In this document: piece by piece, positions 1 through 6,546 of the stretch
Position numbering within the stretch: the stretch's first letter is position 1
Layout: every line of letters begins with the position of its first letter
The notes under the pieces: generated by a model
Told to the model about the DNA's origin: nothing
The model's database searches: none
The model's input: the letters and a program-made list of their open reading frames with translations, nothing else
Origin: Acidimicrobiia bacterium
Lineage (GTDB): Bacteria > Actinomycetota > Acidimicrobiia > IMCC26256 > PALSA-555
DNA: 17,607 nucleotides
Assembly: GCA_017853455.1 (NCBI GenBank)
Contig: JAFMJM010000025.1
Location: forward strand, 1 to 17,607
Reading direction: 5' to 3'
Position numbers and translations under genes: made by a program

Positions 1-736
1 TGGCGTAGTCGCTGGCGAGGAAGACGATCACGTTGGCCACCTCCCAGGGCTCGGCCGCCCGGCCGAACGCCTCGCGGGTGGTGAGCTCCTCGAGCAGCTC
101 GTCGGTGGTGACCTTGGCGAGGAACGGGTGCATCGCCAGCGACGGCGACACGGCGTTGATGCGGATGCCGTGGGGCGCAGCCTCGATGGCGGCGCAGCGC
201 GTGAGGGCCATCACGCCCGCCTTCGCCGCGGCGTAGTGGGCCTGGCCTTCCTGGGCCCGCCACCCCACCACCGACGCGTTGTTGACGATCACGCCCCCGC
301 CCTGCGGGATCATCGTCTGCAGCGCGGCCCGGGTGCAGCGGAACGTGCCGGTGAGGGTCACGTCGAGCACCGACGACCACTGCGCGTCGGTCATGTCGAC
401 GACGTTGGCGGTACCACCGAGCCCGGCGTTGTTGACCAGGACGTCGACCCGGCCGTGTGCGGCCACGACCTCGGCGAAGAGCCGCTGCACGGCGTCCTCG
501 TCGGTGACGTCGCAGACGACGCCGAGTGGCGTGGTGCCGGTGAGCGCGGCCAGCTCGGTGACCGACTCGCCGAGGCGGCGCTCGTGGTGGTCGGAGAGCA
601 CGACGGTCGCCCCCTCCTCGGCGCAGCGCTTCGCGGTGGCGAAGCCGATGCCGGTGCCCGCCGACGCGGTGACGACGGCGACCTTGCCGGCCAGGAGTCC
701 GTGGGCGGGCGGGTACTCGGGAGCGGGAGCGGGCAC
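1..736 (-). CDS. ipdF: SDR dehydrogenase, IpdF-like (3' end outside window)
   Basis: Short-chain dehydrogenase read leftward off the window edge; 245 codons are present and perhaps 15-20 are missing. The cofactor loop is T-A-S-A-G-T-G-I-G (about residues 23-31), a longer form than the usual TGxxxGIG. NNAG lies at about 102-105, and the catalytic Ser155, Tyr168 and Lys172 are spaced canonically. From memory it closely resembles M. tuberculosis Rv3559c (IpdF), the 5-hydroxy-HIP-CoA dehydrogenase of steroid ring C/D breakdown, including the AAAGTGIG-type loop, the HHERRLGE segment and NNASVVGWRAQ. The GTG start at 736 lies 2 bases after the stop of the acyl-CoA dehydrogenase, so the two are surely one operon, in the same order as fadE30-ipdF. 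SDR assignment is very secure; the IpdF role is inferred from recalled similarity and synteny. Confidence 0.85.
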   Translation of the reverse strand, partial: MPAPAPEYPPAHGLLAGKVAVVTASAGTGIGFATAKRCAEEGATVVLSDHHERRLGESVTELAALTGTTPLGVVCDVTDEDAVQRLFAEVVAAHGRVDVLVNNAGLGGTANVVDMTDAQWSSVLDVTLTGTFRCTRAALQTMIPQGGGVIVNNASVVGWRAQEGQAHYAAAKAGVMALTRCAAIEAAPHGIRINAVSPSLAMHPFLAKVTTDELLEELTTREAFGRAAEPWEVANVIVFLASDYA

Positions 737-738
737 GG

Positions 739-1929
739 TCAGACCTTCGGTTCGGGCGGCAGGCCGAGGGCCCGCTCGCCGGCGACGTTGCGCTGGATCT
801 GGTTGGACCCGCCGTAGATGGTGTCGGCCCGGGTCCAGAGGAAGAGGCGCTGGGCCGCGTCGAGCTCGTAGGGCTCGTCGGTGCCGTCGGGCCGGATCAG
901 GCCGTCGGCGCCGGCGACGTCGATGGCCAACTCGCCCATCGCCCGGTGCAGCGACGCCCAGTAGAGCTTGTGGATCGCGGTGAGCGGGGTGATCGCACCA
1001 CTCTCGAGCGAGCTCATCGAGCGCAGGGCGTTGAGGCGCATGATCTCGAGCGCCGACCAGATCTCGGCGATGCGCTGGCGGACCACCGGGTCGCGGTCGA
1101 CGCCCCGGCGCTTGGCGGTCTCGACCGTCTGCATGAACTCGTAGAGGAACGTGACCTGCTGGCCGAGCGTGGAGGCCCCGCGCTCGAAGGCCAGCGTCCC
1201 CATGGCGACCTTCCAGCCGTCGTTGACGGCACCGACGACGTTGGCCGCCGACGTGCGGGCCCCGTTGAAGAAGACCTCGTTGAACTCCGAGGTGCCGGTG
1301 ATCTGCACGATGGGACGGATCTCGATCCCCGGCTGGTCCATCTCGACCAGCAGGTACGACAGACCCTTGTGCTTGGGGGCGTCACGGTCGGTGCGGGCCA
1401 CGACGAAGCACCAGTCGGACCAGTGCGCCAGCGACGTCCAGACCTTCTGCCCCTCGATGACCCACTGGTCGCCGTCGAGCTCGGCGCGAGTCGAGACGTT
1501 GGCGAGGTCGGAGCCGGCGTTGGGCTCGGAGTACCCCTGGCACCAGATCTCGGTTCCGGCCAGGATCGGCGGCAGGAACCGCTGCTTCTGCTCCTCGGTG
1601 CCGTACTGGATGACCGTCGGCCCGAGGAGCCCCTCGCCGACGATGCCGACCTTGCCGGGCCCGCCCGCCCGGGCGTACTCCTCGTAGAAGATGACCTGCT
1701 GGGTGAGCGAGAGCCCCCGGCCGCCGTACTCCTGCGGCCACGAGATCCCGATCCAGCCACCCCGGCCGAGCTCGCGCTCCCAGGCGTGGCGCTCCTCGAA
1801 GAGCATGTGCTCGTCGCCGGGTCCGCCCCGGCCCTTGACGACCGCGAACTCGCCGTCCAGGCGGCTCACCAGCCAGTCCCGGGCCTCGGCCCGGAACGCC
1901 TCGTCCTCTTCGCTGTGTCGCAGGTCCAC
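739..1929 (-). CDS. fadE30: acyl-CoA dehydrogenase, FadE30-like
   Basis: A 396-residue flavin acyl-CoA dehydrogenase. The signature YSEPNAGSDLA lies at 133-143, and the C-terminal FAD/dimer motif reads IYGGSNQIQRN. MCAD has its catalytic Glu in YEGT, but here that site is Gly. The likely base is Glu249 in the segment LAFERG, matching the helix-G position used by isovaleryl-CoA-type enzymes. From memory the sequence tracks Rv3560c (FadE30), which acts on HIP-CoA intermediates of cholesterol rings C/D. I chose the GTG at 1929, preceded by a GGGGTGG stretch. An in-frame ATG at 1968 exists, but a TAGGTT -10 hexamer lies just inside it at 1964-1959, so the mRNA probably starts downstream of that ATG. 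Transcription continues into the IpdF-like gene. Confidence 0.88.
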   Translation of the reverse strand: MDLRHSEEDEAFRAEARDWLVSRLDGEFAVVKGRGGPGDEHMLFEERHAWERELGRGGWIGISWPQEYGGRGLSLTQQVIFYEEYARAGGPGKVGIVGEGLLGPTVIQYGTEEQKQRFLPPILAGTEIWCQGYSEPNAGSDLANVSTRAELDGDQWVIEGQKVWTSLAHWSDWCFVVARTDRDAPKHKGLSYLLVEMDQPGIEIRPIVQITGTSEFNEVFFNGARTSAANVVGAVNDGWKVAMGTLAFERGASTLGQQVTFLYEFMQTVETAKRRGVDRDPVVRQRIAEIWSALEIMRLNALRSMSSLESGAITPLTAIHKLYWASLHRAMGELAIDVAGADGLIRPDGTDEPYELDAAQRLFLWTRADTIYGGSNQIQRNVAGERALGLPPEPKV

Positions 1930-1958
1930 GTGGCCACCCCGTGCCGGAAGCGCCGCGC

Positions 1959-1968
1959 AACCTACCAT
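1959..1968. promoter_or_regulatory. symmetric divergent -10 element
   Basis: The sequence AACCTACCAT contains two opposed TANNNT hexamers sharing one TA step: TAGGTT on the minus strand (1964-1959) for the acyl-CoA dehydrogenase, and TACCAT on the plus strand (1963-1968) for the amine oxidase. Both strands would have leaders with ribosome binding sites (about 23 and 80 bases). The same arrangement recurs at 7676-7685 and 14877-14886. No palindrome of the KstR2 type (CAAG-N2-CTTG) is visible in the 128-base gap. Inferred from sequence pattern only. Confidence 0.5.
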
Positions 1969-2044
1969 CGGCCCGGGCGGGCCCGGACCGGCGCGGTCCG
2001 CCCCGTCAGGGTCGACCGACCCCGGCCGACCCCGCCCCCCGGTC

Positions 2045-2050
2045 GAGGAG
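2045..2050 (+). promoter_or_regulatory. ribosome binding site deciding the 2058 start
   Basis: GAGGAG sits 7 bases before the GTG at 2058. The coding frame is open further upstream to an ATG at 1941, but that stretch overlaps the divergent promoter and encodes low-complexity Pro/Arg residues. The GTG, directly before the FAD-binding strand, is therefore the better start. Confidence 0.7.
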
Positions 2051-2057
2051 CACCGCA

Positions 2058-3314
2058 GTGACGCCGACGACGGACGTGTGCATCGTGGGGGCCGGGCTCG
2101 CCGGGCTCGCGTGCGCGACCGTCCTCACGAACCGCGGGGTGGACGTCCGGGTCCTCGAGGCGTCCGACGACGCCGGCGGACGGGTCCGCACGGACGCCGT
2201 CGACGGGTTCCTCCTCGACCGCGGCTACCAGGTCGTGCTCACACAGTTCCCCGAGCTGCACCACCTCGTCGACCTCGAGGCCCTCGGCCTCGGCCGCTAC
2301 GACGCCGGCGCGGTCGTCCGGGTCAACGGGAAGTTCCACCGGGTCCGTGACCCCCGCCGCGCCCCGGCCAGCGTGTTCGCCACGGCGACCGCCCCGATCG
2401 GCACGATCGCCGACGACGTCCGGCTGCTCCGGCTGATCGCCGACGTGTGGCGCACCACCCCGACCGACCTGCTCAAGCGCCCCGACACCACCACCCTCGA
2501 GTCGCTGCGCGACCGCGGCTTCTCCGAGAAGATGATCGACCGGTTCTGGCGGCCGCTGTTCGCCGGCATCCAGCTCGACCCCGAGCTCGAGGTGTCGAGT
2601 CGGCGCTTCGAGGTGATCCTGGCCATGCTGGCCGAGGGCGCGGCGGCGCATCCCGCCACCGGGGTCCAGGCCATCCCCCGACAGATGGTGGCGGGCCTGC
2701 CCGAGGGAACCGTGGAGTGCGACGCCCGGGTCGAGCGGATCGACGGCACGACCGTCCACCTCGCCGACGGCCGCCGCGTCGACGCGCGGGTGGTCGTGGT
2801 GGCGACCGAAGGCCCGGCCGCGGCCGCGCTCACCGGCATCGCCGATCCCGGGTCGCGCGGCGAGTCCTGCGTCTACTTCGCCGCCGACACCGCGCCGATC
2901 CCCGACAAGCTGATCGTGCTCGACGGCTCGCGCGAGGGCCCCGTCAACAACCTGGCGGTGGTGTCGAACGTCGCACCCTCGCTGGCGCCCGCGGGGGCCT
3001 CGCTGATCGCGGCGGTCGCCCCCGGACCGGTCGTCGGGACCGACGCCGAGCTGCTCGAGGGCACCCGGCGCCAGTTGCGCACCTGGTTCGGCGCCACCGT
3101 CGACGGCTGGACGCACCTCCGCACCTACCGCATCCGGCACGCCCACCCCGACCAACGGCCCGGGTTCTCCCCCCGGCGCTCGGTCCGGCTCGGTGACGGC
3201 GTCTACGTGTGTGGGGACCACCGCGACACCGCCTCCACCCAGGGGGCGTTGTTCTCCGGGCGGCGGACGGCTGGTGCCGTGTGGTCCGACCTGGTCGGCG
3301 CGCCCACGCCCTGA
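2058..3314 (+). CDS. FAD-dependent amine oxidase / phytoene-desaturase-like oxidoreductase
   Basis: A 418-residue flavoprotein. The N-terminal dinucleotide-binding motif is GAGLAG at 11-16, with acidic Glu34 at the end of the second strand (VLEASDDAGGRVRT), the pattern of the amine oxidase/protoporphyrinogen oxidase/phytoene desaturase superfamily. The C-terminal FAD motif reads VYVCGDHRDTASTQGALFSGRRTA-like (about residues 388-410), where Gly-Asp contacts the FAD ribityl chain and a Gly-Ala-rich helix follows. There is no signal peptide or clear membrane segment. It is transcribed away from the FadE30-like gene and ends one base from the stop of the facing protease gene. The substrate cannot be read; members oxidise amines or desaturate terpenoids. 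Confidence 0.85.
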   Translation: MTPTTDVCIVGAGLAGLACATVLTNRGVDVRVLEASDDAGGRVRTDAVDGFLLDRGYQVVLTQFPELHHLVDLEALGLGRYDAGAVVRVNGKFHRVRDPRRAPASVFATATAPIGTIADDVRLLRLIADVWRTTPTDLLKRPDTTTLESLRDRGFSEKMIDRFWRPLFAGIQLDPELEVSSRRFEVILAMLAEGAAAHPATGVQAIPRQMVAGLPEGTVECDARVERIDGTTVHLADGRRVDARVVVVATEGPAAAALTGIADPGSRGESCVYFAADTAPIPDKLIVLDGSREGPVNNLAVVSNVAPSLAPAGASLIAAVAPGPVVGTDAELLEGTRRQLRTWFGATVDGWTHLRTYRIRHAHPDQRPGFSPRRSVRLGDGVYVCGDHRDTASTQGALFSGRRTAGAVWSDLVGAPTP

Positions 3315-3318
3315 GTCA
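3312..3318. other. abutting convergent stop codons (TGAGTCA)
   Basis: The plus-strand stop TGA (3312-3314) and the minus-strand stop (TCA on plus, 3316-3318) are one base apart, forming the palindrome TGAGTCA within CTGAGTCAG. The same nine bases join another convergent pair at 14358-14366. There is no room for a terminator between the genes. Confidence 0.9.
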
Positions 3319-4146
3319 GGCGGTGGCCGTTCCGGTGCTCTCGGTGCGCCCGGTGCGGCGGGGCGGGACCGGTACCCGGCGCAGGATGCCGAGGCGCTGC
3401 CCGGCCACGACCGTGCCCGACACGAGGGCCACGAGGGCCGCCAGCGCGAGCGCAGCGCGCATCCCGGCCGACACCTCGCCGACGATCACCGCGATCGTGG
3501 CGATGTTGAGGAAGGCGTGCACCACCACGGCGGGCAGGAGCGCCCCGGTGCGCAGCACGGCGTAGCCGAGCACCACGCCGAGGCTGGCGAACGGCAGCGC
3601 GGTCAGGGCGCCGCTCATCTGGGCGACGTGCCCGGGCAGCAGGGTGAAGATCAGGCCGCCGGCGAGGAGCGCCACGATCCCCGGTGCGAGACCCCAGTCC
3701 TCGGCGTTGCGCCACGGCTGGCCGAGCACCTTGGCGACGAGCGCACCGACGACGACGATCACCGCCAGCCGGTAGACGAGCTCCTCGCCGAGGGCGGCGA
3801 CCACGAGCCCCGCCGCCTCGCGCGAACCGCCGATCTCCACCGAGTAGGCGATCACCGCGTAGACGAGGGCGGCCGTGCCGACCACCAGGAACTCGCGCCA
3901 CGCCCGCAGGTTCGCGGGGTCGAGCCCGAGGCGGCGCAGTCCGATCGCCAGGGCGAGGACGATGCCGAGCGGGAGGGCCGGCGACACCGGCACCCGTCCG
4001 AGCGATCCGAGCGAGACGTCGGCCCAGGCGGTCGTGACGTCGACCACCACGGTCAGCGCGGCGAGGGCCACGATCGGCACCGACAACGGCCAGCGCGTCC
4101 AGCGGCTCCAGTGCCAGTGGCGACGCGGCGCGGTGGACGGGGCCAT
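3316..4146 (-). CDS. CPBP-family intramembrane glutamic protease (CAAX/Abi-like)
   Basis: A 276-residue multi-pass membrane protein with about seven hydrophobic segments. It carries the CPBP (Abi/Rce1-like) signatures: EELVYR (E121, E122, R126), a histidine in TLLPGH (H173) and HAFLN (H210, N214). The middle motif departs from the usual FxxxH in having Leu at the Phe position. Members cleave membrane-proximal peptides, but no substrate can be inferred. The chosen start is the ATG at 4146, which directly follows a basic/aromatic stretch typical of the cytoplasmic N-terminus; the upstream open frame is a shadow of the hydrolase gene. It lies 37 bases after the dienelactone hydrolase stop and may be cotranscribed, though CAGACT six bases before the ATG could give a leaderless transcript. 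Confidence 0.82.
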   Translation of the reverse strand: MAPSTAPRRHWHWSRWTRWPLSVPIVALAALTVVVDVTTAWADVSLGSLGRVPVSPALPLGIVLALAIGLRRLGLDPANLRAWREFLVVGTAALVYAVIAYSVEIGGSREAAGLVVAALGEELVYRLAVIVVVGALVAKVLGQPWRNAEDWGLAPGIVALLAGGLIFTLLPGHVAQMSGALTALPFASLGVVLGYAVLRTGALLPAVVVHAFLNIATIAVIVGEVSAGMRAALALAALVALVSGTVVAGQRLGILRRVPVPPRRTGRTESTGTATA

Positions 4147-4152
4147 GGGGCC

Positions 4153-4158
4153 AGTCTG
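4153..4158 (-). promoter_or_regulatory. candidate leaderless -10 (CAGACT)
   Basis: CAGACT ends 6 bases before the ATG at 4146, the same position as the TANNNT boxes of other genes here. It has C instead of the first T, so it is weaker. The same hexamer precedes the ABC transporter GTG at 12195. Confidence 0.3.
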
Positions 4159-4183
4159 ACAGGCCGGGTCGACCGGCCGTCCG

Positions 4184-4903
4184 TCAGGCCAGGTGGGCGT
4201 CGAACCAGGCGAGGGTGCGGGCCCAGGCGTCGCGGGCGGCGGCCTCGTCGTGGTCGGCCCGGGCGTCGCAGTGGAACCCGTGGCGGGCGTCGGCGTACCG
4301 GACGACCTCCCCCGCCACCGGCGCCCCGGTGAGGGCCGCACGCAGCGCCTCGACGCCGTCGACCGGGATCGAGGCGTCGAGGTCGCCGAACAGACCGAGC
4401 CACGGCGTGCGCAACTCGGCGGTGCGGTCGAGCAGCATCGGGAACGGGAGTGCGCCCTTGGTCGCGATCCCCCCGCCGTAGAAGCCGACGGCCGCGCCGA
4501 GTGCCCGCTCGAGGGCGACGAGGAACGTGACCCGTCCACCGAAGCAGAAGCCCACCGTCGCGATGCGGTCGTCGGCGAACCCGGACGCGCGCAGGTGGTC
4601 GAGCGCGGCGTCGGTGTCGGCGAGGATGCCGTCGTCGGTCAGCCCCTCGAACAGGGGGAAGATGGCGGCGACGTCGGTGTAGTCCTCGACCCGGCCGCCC
4701 CCGGCCCGGTGGAAGTAGGCCGGCGCGACCGCGTGGTACCCCGCGGCGGCGAACCGCTCCGTGACGTCACGGATGTGGGCGTTGACGCCGAACGCCTCCT
4801 GGACGACGACCACGGCACCGCGTGCGGGACCGTCGGGGACGGCCTCGAAGCAGTCCATGGGGCCGTCGGGGGTGGTCAGGACGAGGTCACGGGTGATGGA
4901 CAT
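4184..4903 (-). CDS. dienelactone hydrolase family protein
   Basis: A 239-residue alpha/beta-hydrolase of the dienelactone hydrolase family, the usual length. The catalytic residues are all visible: Glu36 in VVVQEAFGVN, nucleophile Cys120 in GFCFGG, Asp176 in GDLDASIP and His208 in ADARHGFH. There is no signal peptide, so it is cytoplasmic. The family hydrolyses dienelactones in chlorocatechol breakdown, but many members act on other esters or lactones, and no catechol genes are nearby. It follows the selenoprotein gene by 9 bases. A TAGGCT hexamer six bases before its ATG overlaps the selenoprotein's TAG stop, so it may be made both from the operon and from its own leaderless promoter. Confidence 0.92.
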   Translation of the reverse strand: MSITRDLVLTTPDGPMDCFEAVPDGPARGAVVVVQEAFGVNAHIRDVTERFAAAGYHAVAPAYFHRAGGGRVEDYTDVAAIFPLFEGLTDDGILADTDAALDHLRASGFADDRIATVGFCFGGRVTFLVALERALGAAVGFYGGGIATKGALPFPMLLDRTAELRTPWLGLFGDLDASIPVDGVEALRAALTGAPVAGEVVRYADARHGFHCDARADHDEAAARDAWARTLAWFDAHLA

Positions 4904-4909
4904 GCCCGG

Positions 4910-4915
4910 AGCCTA
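4910..4915 (-). promoter_or_regulatory. leaderless -10 hexamer (TAGGCT) overlapping a stop codon
   Basis: TAGGCT-CCGGGC-ATG: the hexamer ends 6 bases before the hydrolase start, so transcription would begin at or next to the A of ATG. The TAG of the hexamer is also the stop codon of the selenoprotein. The SDR gene at 11249 has nearly the same string (TAGGTT-CCGGGC-ATG). No good Shine-Dalgarno is present. Confidence 0.5.
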
Positions 4916-5449
4916 TGGCGCGACGATCCCCGCGCACAGGGCCTCGAGGACGGGGCGCAGCCGGGCCGCGACCTCGGCGTCGTCCTCCACGAGGTAGTCG
5001 TGCGGGATCACGACCAGGGGCAGGTCGGGCAGGCCCTGGGCGCGCGCGACCGCCCGGGCCGCCGGCTCGAACGGAGCCGTCACGAACGTGACGGTGGGGA
5101 TCCCGCGCTGCTCCAGCGCGACGGCGTCGAGCACACTGCCCGACGTGCACGATCCTCACTTGGCGAGGCCGTTTACCACCGCCGAGCACTCGGAGTACCG
5201 GTCGAGCAGGTCGGCGTCGGCCCGCCGCGACAGCACCGGCTTGAAGCCGGTGACCGCCGGGGCCGTGATCGCGAAACGGTCGCGGAGCCAGCCGTCGAGG
5301 ACCTCGGCGTAGCGTCCGAACGACGGACCGGCCACCCGCCCGGGCTCGTTGACGAGGAACCCCAGCCGGACGGGGGTCGCGGGGCGCACGGCGAGCCGCG
5401 CCCCCGACACGTCGGCGGGGCGTCCCCGCGGGTCGACGAGCTCGATCAC
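4913..5449 (-). CDS. UGSC-motif selenoprotein (TGA = Sec98)
   Basis: A 178-residue protein read through an in-frame TGA at 5158-5156, which I interpret as selenocysteine. The frame is protein-like on both sides: before the TGA it reads YSECSAVVNGLAK, and after it GSCTSGSVLDAVALEQRGIP. This gives K-U98-G-S-C101, a redox UxxC pair, and matches the family I know from annotations as UGSC family (seleno)protein. The Sec segment also resembles the U-G-T-C-T segment of glycine/proline reductase B-type proteins (memory). Start: GTG 5449, overlapping the upstream TGA as GTGA, with GGGAGG 7 bases upstream; GTG 5452 is an alternative. It ends at TAG 4915-4913. No signal peptide is seen, so it is cytoplasmic. 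The substrate is unknown. A real stop would leave 97 residues lacking the redox motif. Confidence 0.85.
5127..5152 (-). promoter_or_regulatory. candidate bacterial SECIS hairpin
   Basis: Starting 3 bases after the TGA, the arms TCGTGCAC and GTGCTCGA pair with a single T-T mismatch (7 of 8 pairs) around a 10-base loop that begins with G. A hairpin within the coding sequence just after UGA is what SelB needs in bacteria. The loop lies somewhat closer to the UGA than in E. coli fdhF. An alternative hairpin at 5116-5132 (CGAC-GCC-GTCG core) lies further away. Folding was done by eye. Confidence 0.5.
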
Positions 5450-6546
5450 CACTGCACCTCCCGGGTCACGGCGAATCCGCCCAGATGCCCCCAGCCGGGG
5501 CAGACCGCCGCCCACGGGATCGAGTCGGCACCCGTGACGACCACCAGGACCGACTCCGGTGACGACACGCACGGCACCAACGTGTCGGGGCGGGTCTGGT
5601 CGACCCAGTCGGGCCACCAGTCGTAGAAGTGGGCCGGGTCGTGGTCGGGGCGCAACGGCCCGGGCGGCCGCAGGACGTCGAGGCGCCGGCGGGCGAGGTC
5701 GAACAGGGTCCGCTGGACGTCGGCGCGGGAGAGCCCGGCCGCCGCGAGGTGGCGCGCCTCGGCGGGGGTGAACGCCACCAGGCACTCGCCCATCGTGTGG
5801 GTGTTGTTGTTGCCCAGGGCGGCCATGACGTCGGCGATCCGGGACAGCCGCTCGCGGGGGTCGTCGTGGGCGCCCCAGAAGGCCACGCTCTGCGCGGCCT
5901 CACCGGCGAACACCGTCACGGCGTCGTGGCCCGGTGCGGCACCGTTCGCCTCGGCGAGCGTGGGCCACGGCGCGGCGTCGGCGAGCTCGCCGATGCAGGT
6001 GCCGAGCCGTCCCGGGTGGCCGAACACCTCCTTGACCGGCTCACCGGGCGTGGCTCCTCCGAGGTTCCAGAGCACGAGGCGCAGGGCACGCCCCACCGCC
6101 ATCGAGGCGTGGCTCGCGCTCGCCCCGAAGACCGACTCGGCGGTCGCGAAGCCCAGGCGGGCCACGCACGGACCCGACACCACCACGATCGGAGCGCACC
6201 CGTGGGTCGTGGTCTGGACGCCGCGCAGGTTGAAGGCGTCGTCGAGCATGGCGTCGACGGCGGCGAGCACCACCGGGAACTGGTCGGCGGTCACCCCGGC
6301 CATCACGGCGTTGGCGGCGACGGTCTCGACCGTGGCGATCCGATCGGCGGGCGGAATCGCGCCCAGCACCGCATCACCGGGGCGCCCCGATGCGGTCACC
6401 AGCGCCGCGACGCGCTCGGGGGTCGGCGGGTAGACGGGCAGACCGTCGGTGAGCCCGTGGGCGAGCGCGTACTCGGGCCAGTCGGCGAGATCGGCGAGGT
6501 CGGGCAGCGGCGCCGGCGCGGTCGGTGCCGCCACGGTCTCAGTCAC
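5446..6546 (-). CDS. conserved uncharacterised protein coupled to the selenoprotein
   Basis: A 366-residue protein that I cannot assign to a characterised family. Visible landmarks are TDGLPVYPPTPERV at 33-46, a central segment of the form NLRGVQTTTHGCAPIVVVSGP (about 106-126), GRALRLVLWNLGG at 152-164 and NNNTHTMGEC at 246-255. Six cysteines (117, 127, 184, 255, 326, 349) give it redox or metal potential. From memory, similar proteins are widespread and unannotated. The start is GTG 6546, with GGAGG six bases upstream, overlapping the end of the Gfo/Idh gene by 8 bases. The stop overlaps the selenoprotein start as GTGA, implying translational coupling and probably a shared complex or pathway. 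No signal peptide or membrane segment is evident. An ATG at 6603 is possible but would overlap the upstream gene by 65 bases. Confidence 0.8.
   Translation of the reverse strand: MTETVAAPTAPAPLPDLADLADWPEYALAHGLTDGLPVYPPTPERVAALVTASGRPGDAVLGAIPPADRIATVETVAANAVMAGVTADQFPVVLAAVDAMLDDAFNLRGVQTTTHGCAPIVVVSGPCVARLGFATAESVFGASASHASMAVGRALRLVLWNLGGATPGEPVKEVFGHPGRLGTCIGELADAAPWPTLAEANGAAPGHDAVTVFAGEAAQSVAFWGAHDDPRERLSRIADVMAALGNNNTHTMGECLVAFTPAEARHLAAAGLSRADVQRTLFDLARRRLDVLRPPGPLRPDHDPAHFYDWWPDWVDQTRPDTLVPCVSSPESVLVVVTGADSIPWAAVCPGWGHLGGFAVTREVQW
5457..5462 (-). promoter_or_regulatory. ribosome binding site of the selenoprotein gene
   Basis: GGGAGG lies inside the last codons of the 366-residue gene, 7 bases from GTG 5449 and 4 from GTG 5452. 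The spacing favours 5449 as the start. Confidence 0.65.

Noticed and set aside
1930..1968. ATG 1968 as the start of the acyl-CoA dehydrogenase
   Set aside because: The extra 13 residues do not resemble the family, and the -10 hexamer lies downstream of this ATG. GTG 1929 has a purine-rich site upstream.
5156..5158. The TGA as a real stop, frameshift or pseudogene mark
   Set aside because: The same frame continues with typical codon use and a conserved-looking GSCTSGS segment, the motif U-G-S-C forms exactly at the codon, and no shift of frame is needed.
4193..5626. A 477-codon open frame on the plus strand
   Set aside because: It is the antisense shadow of the hydrolase and selenoprotein genes, with a low-complexity Gly/Arg/Asp/Val composition and no motif.
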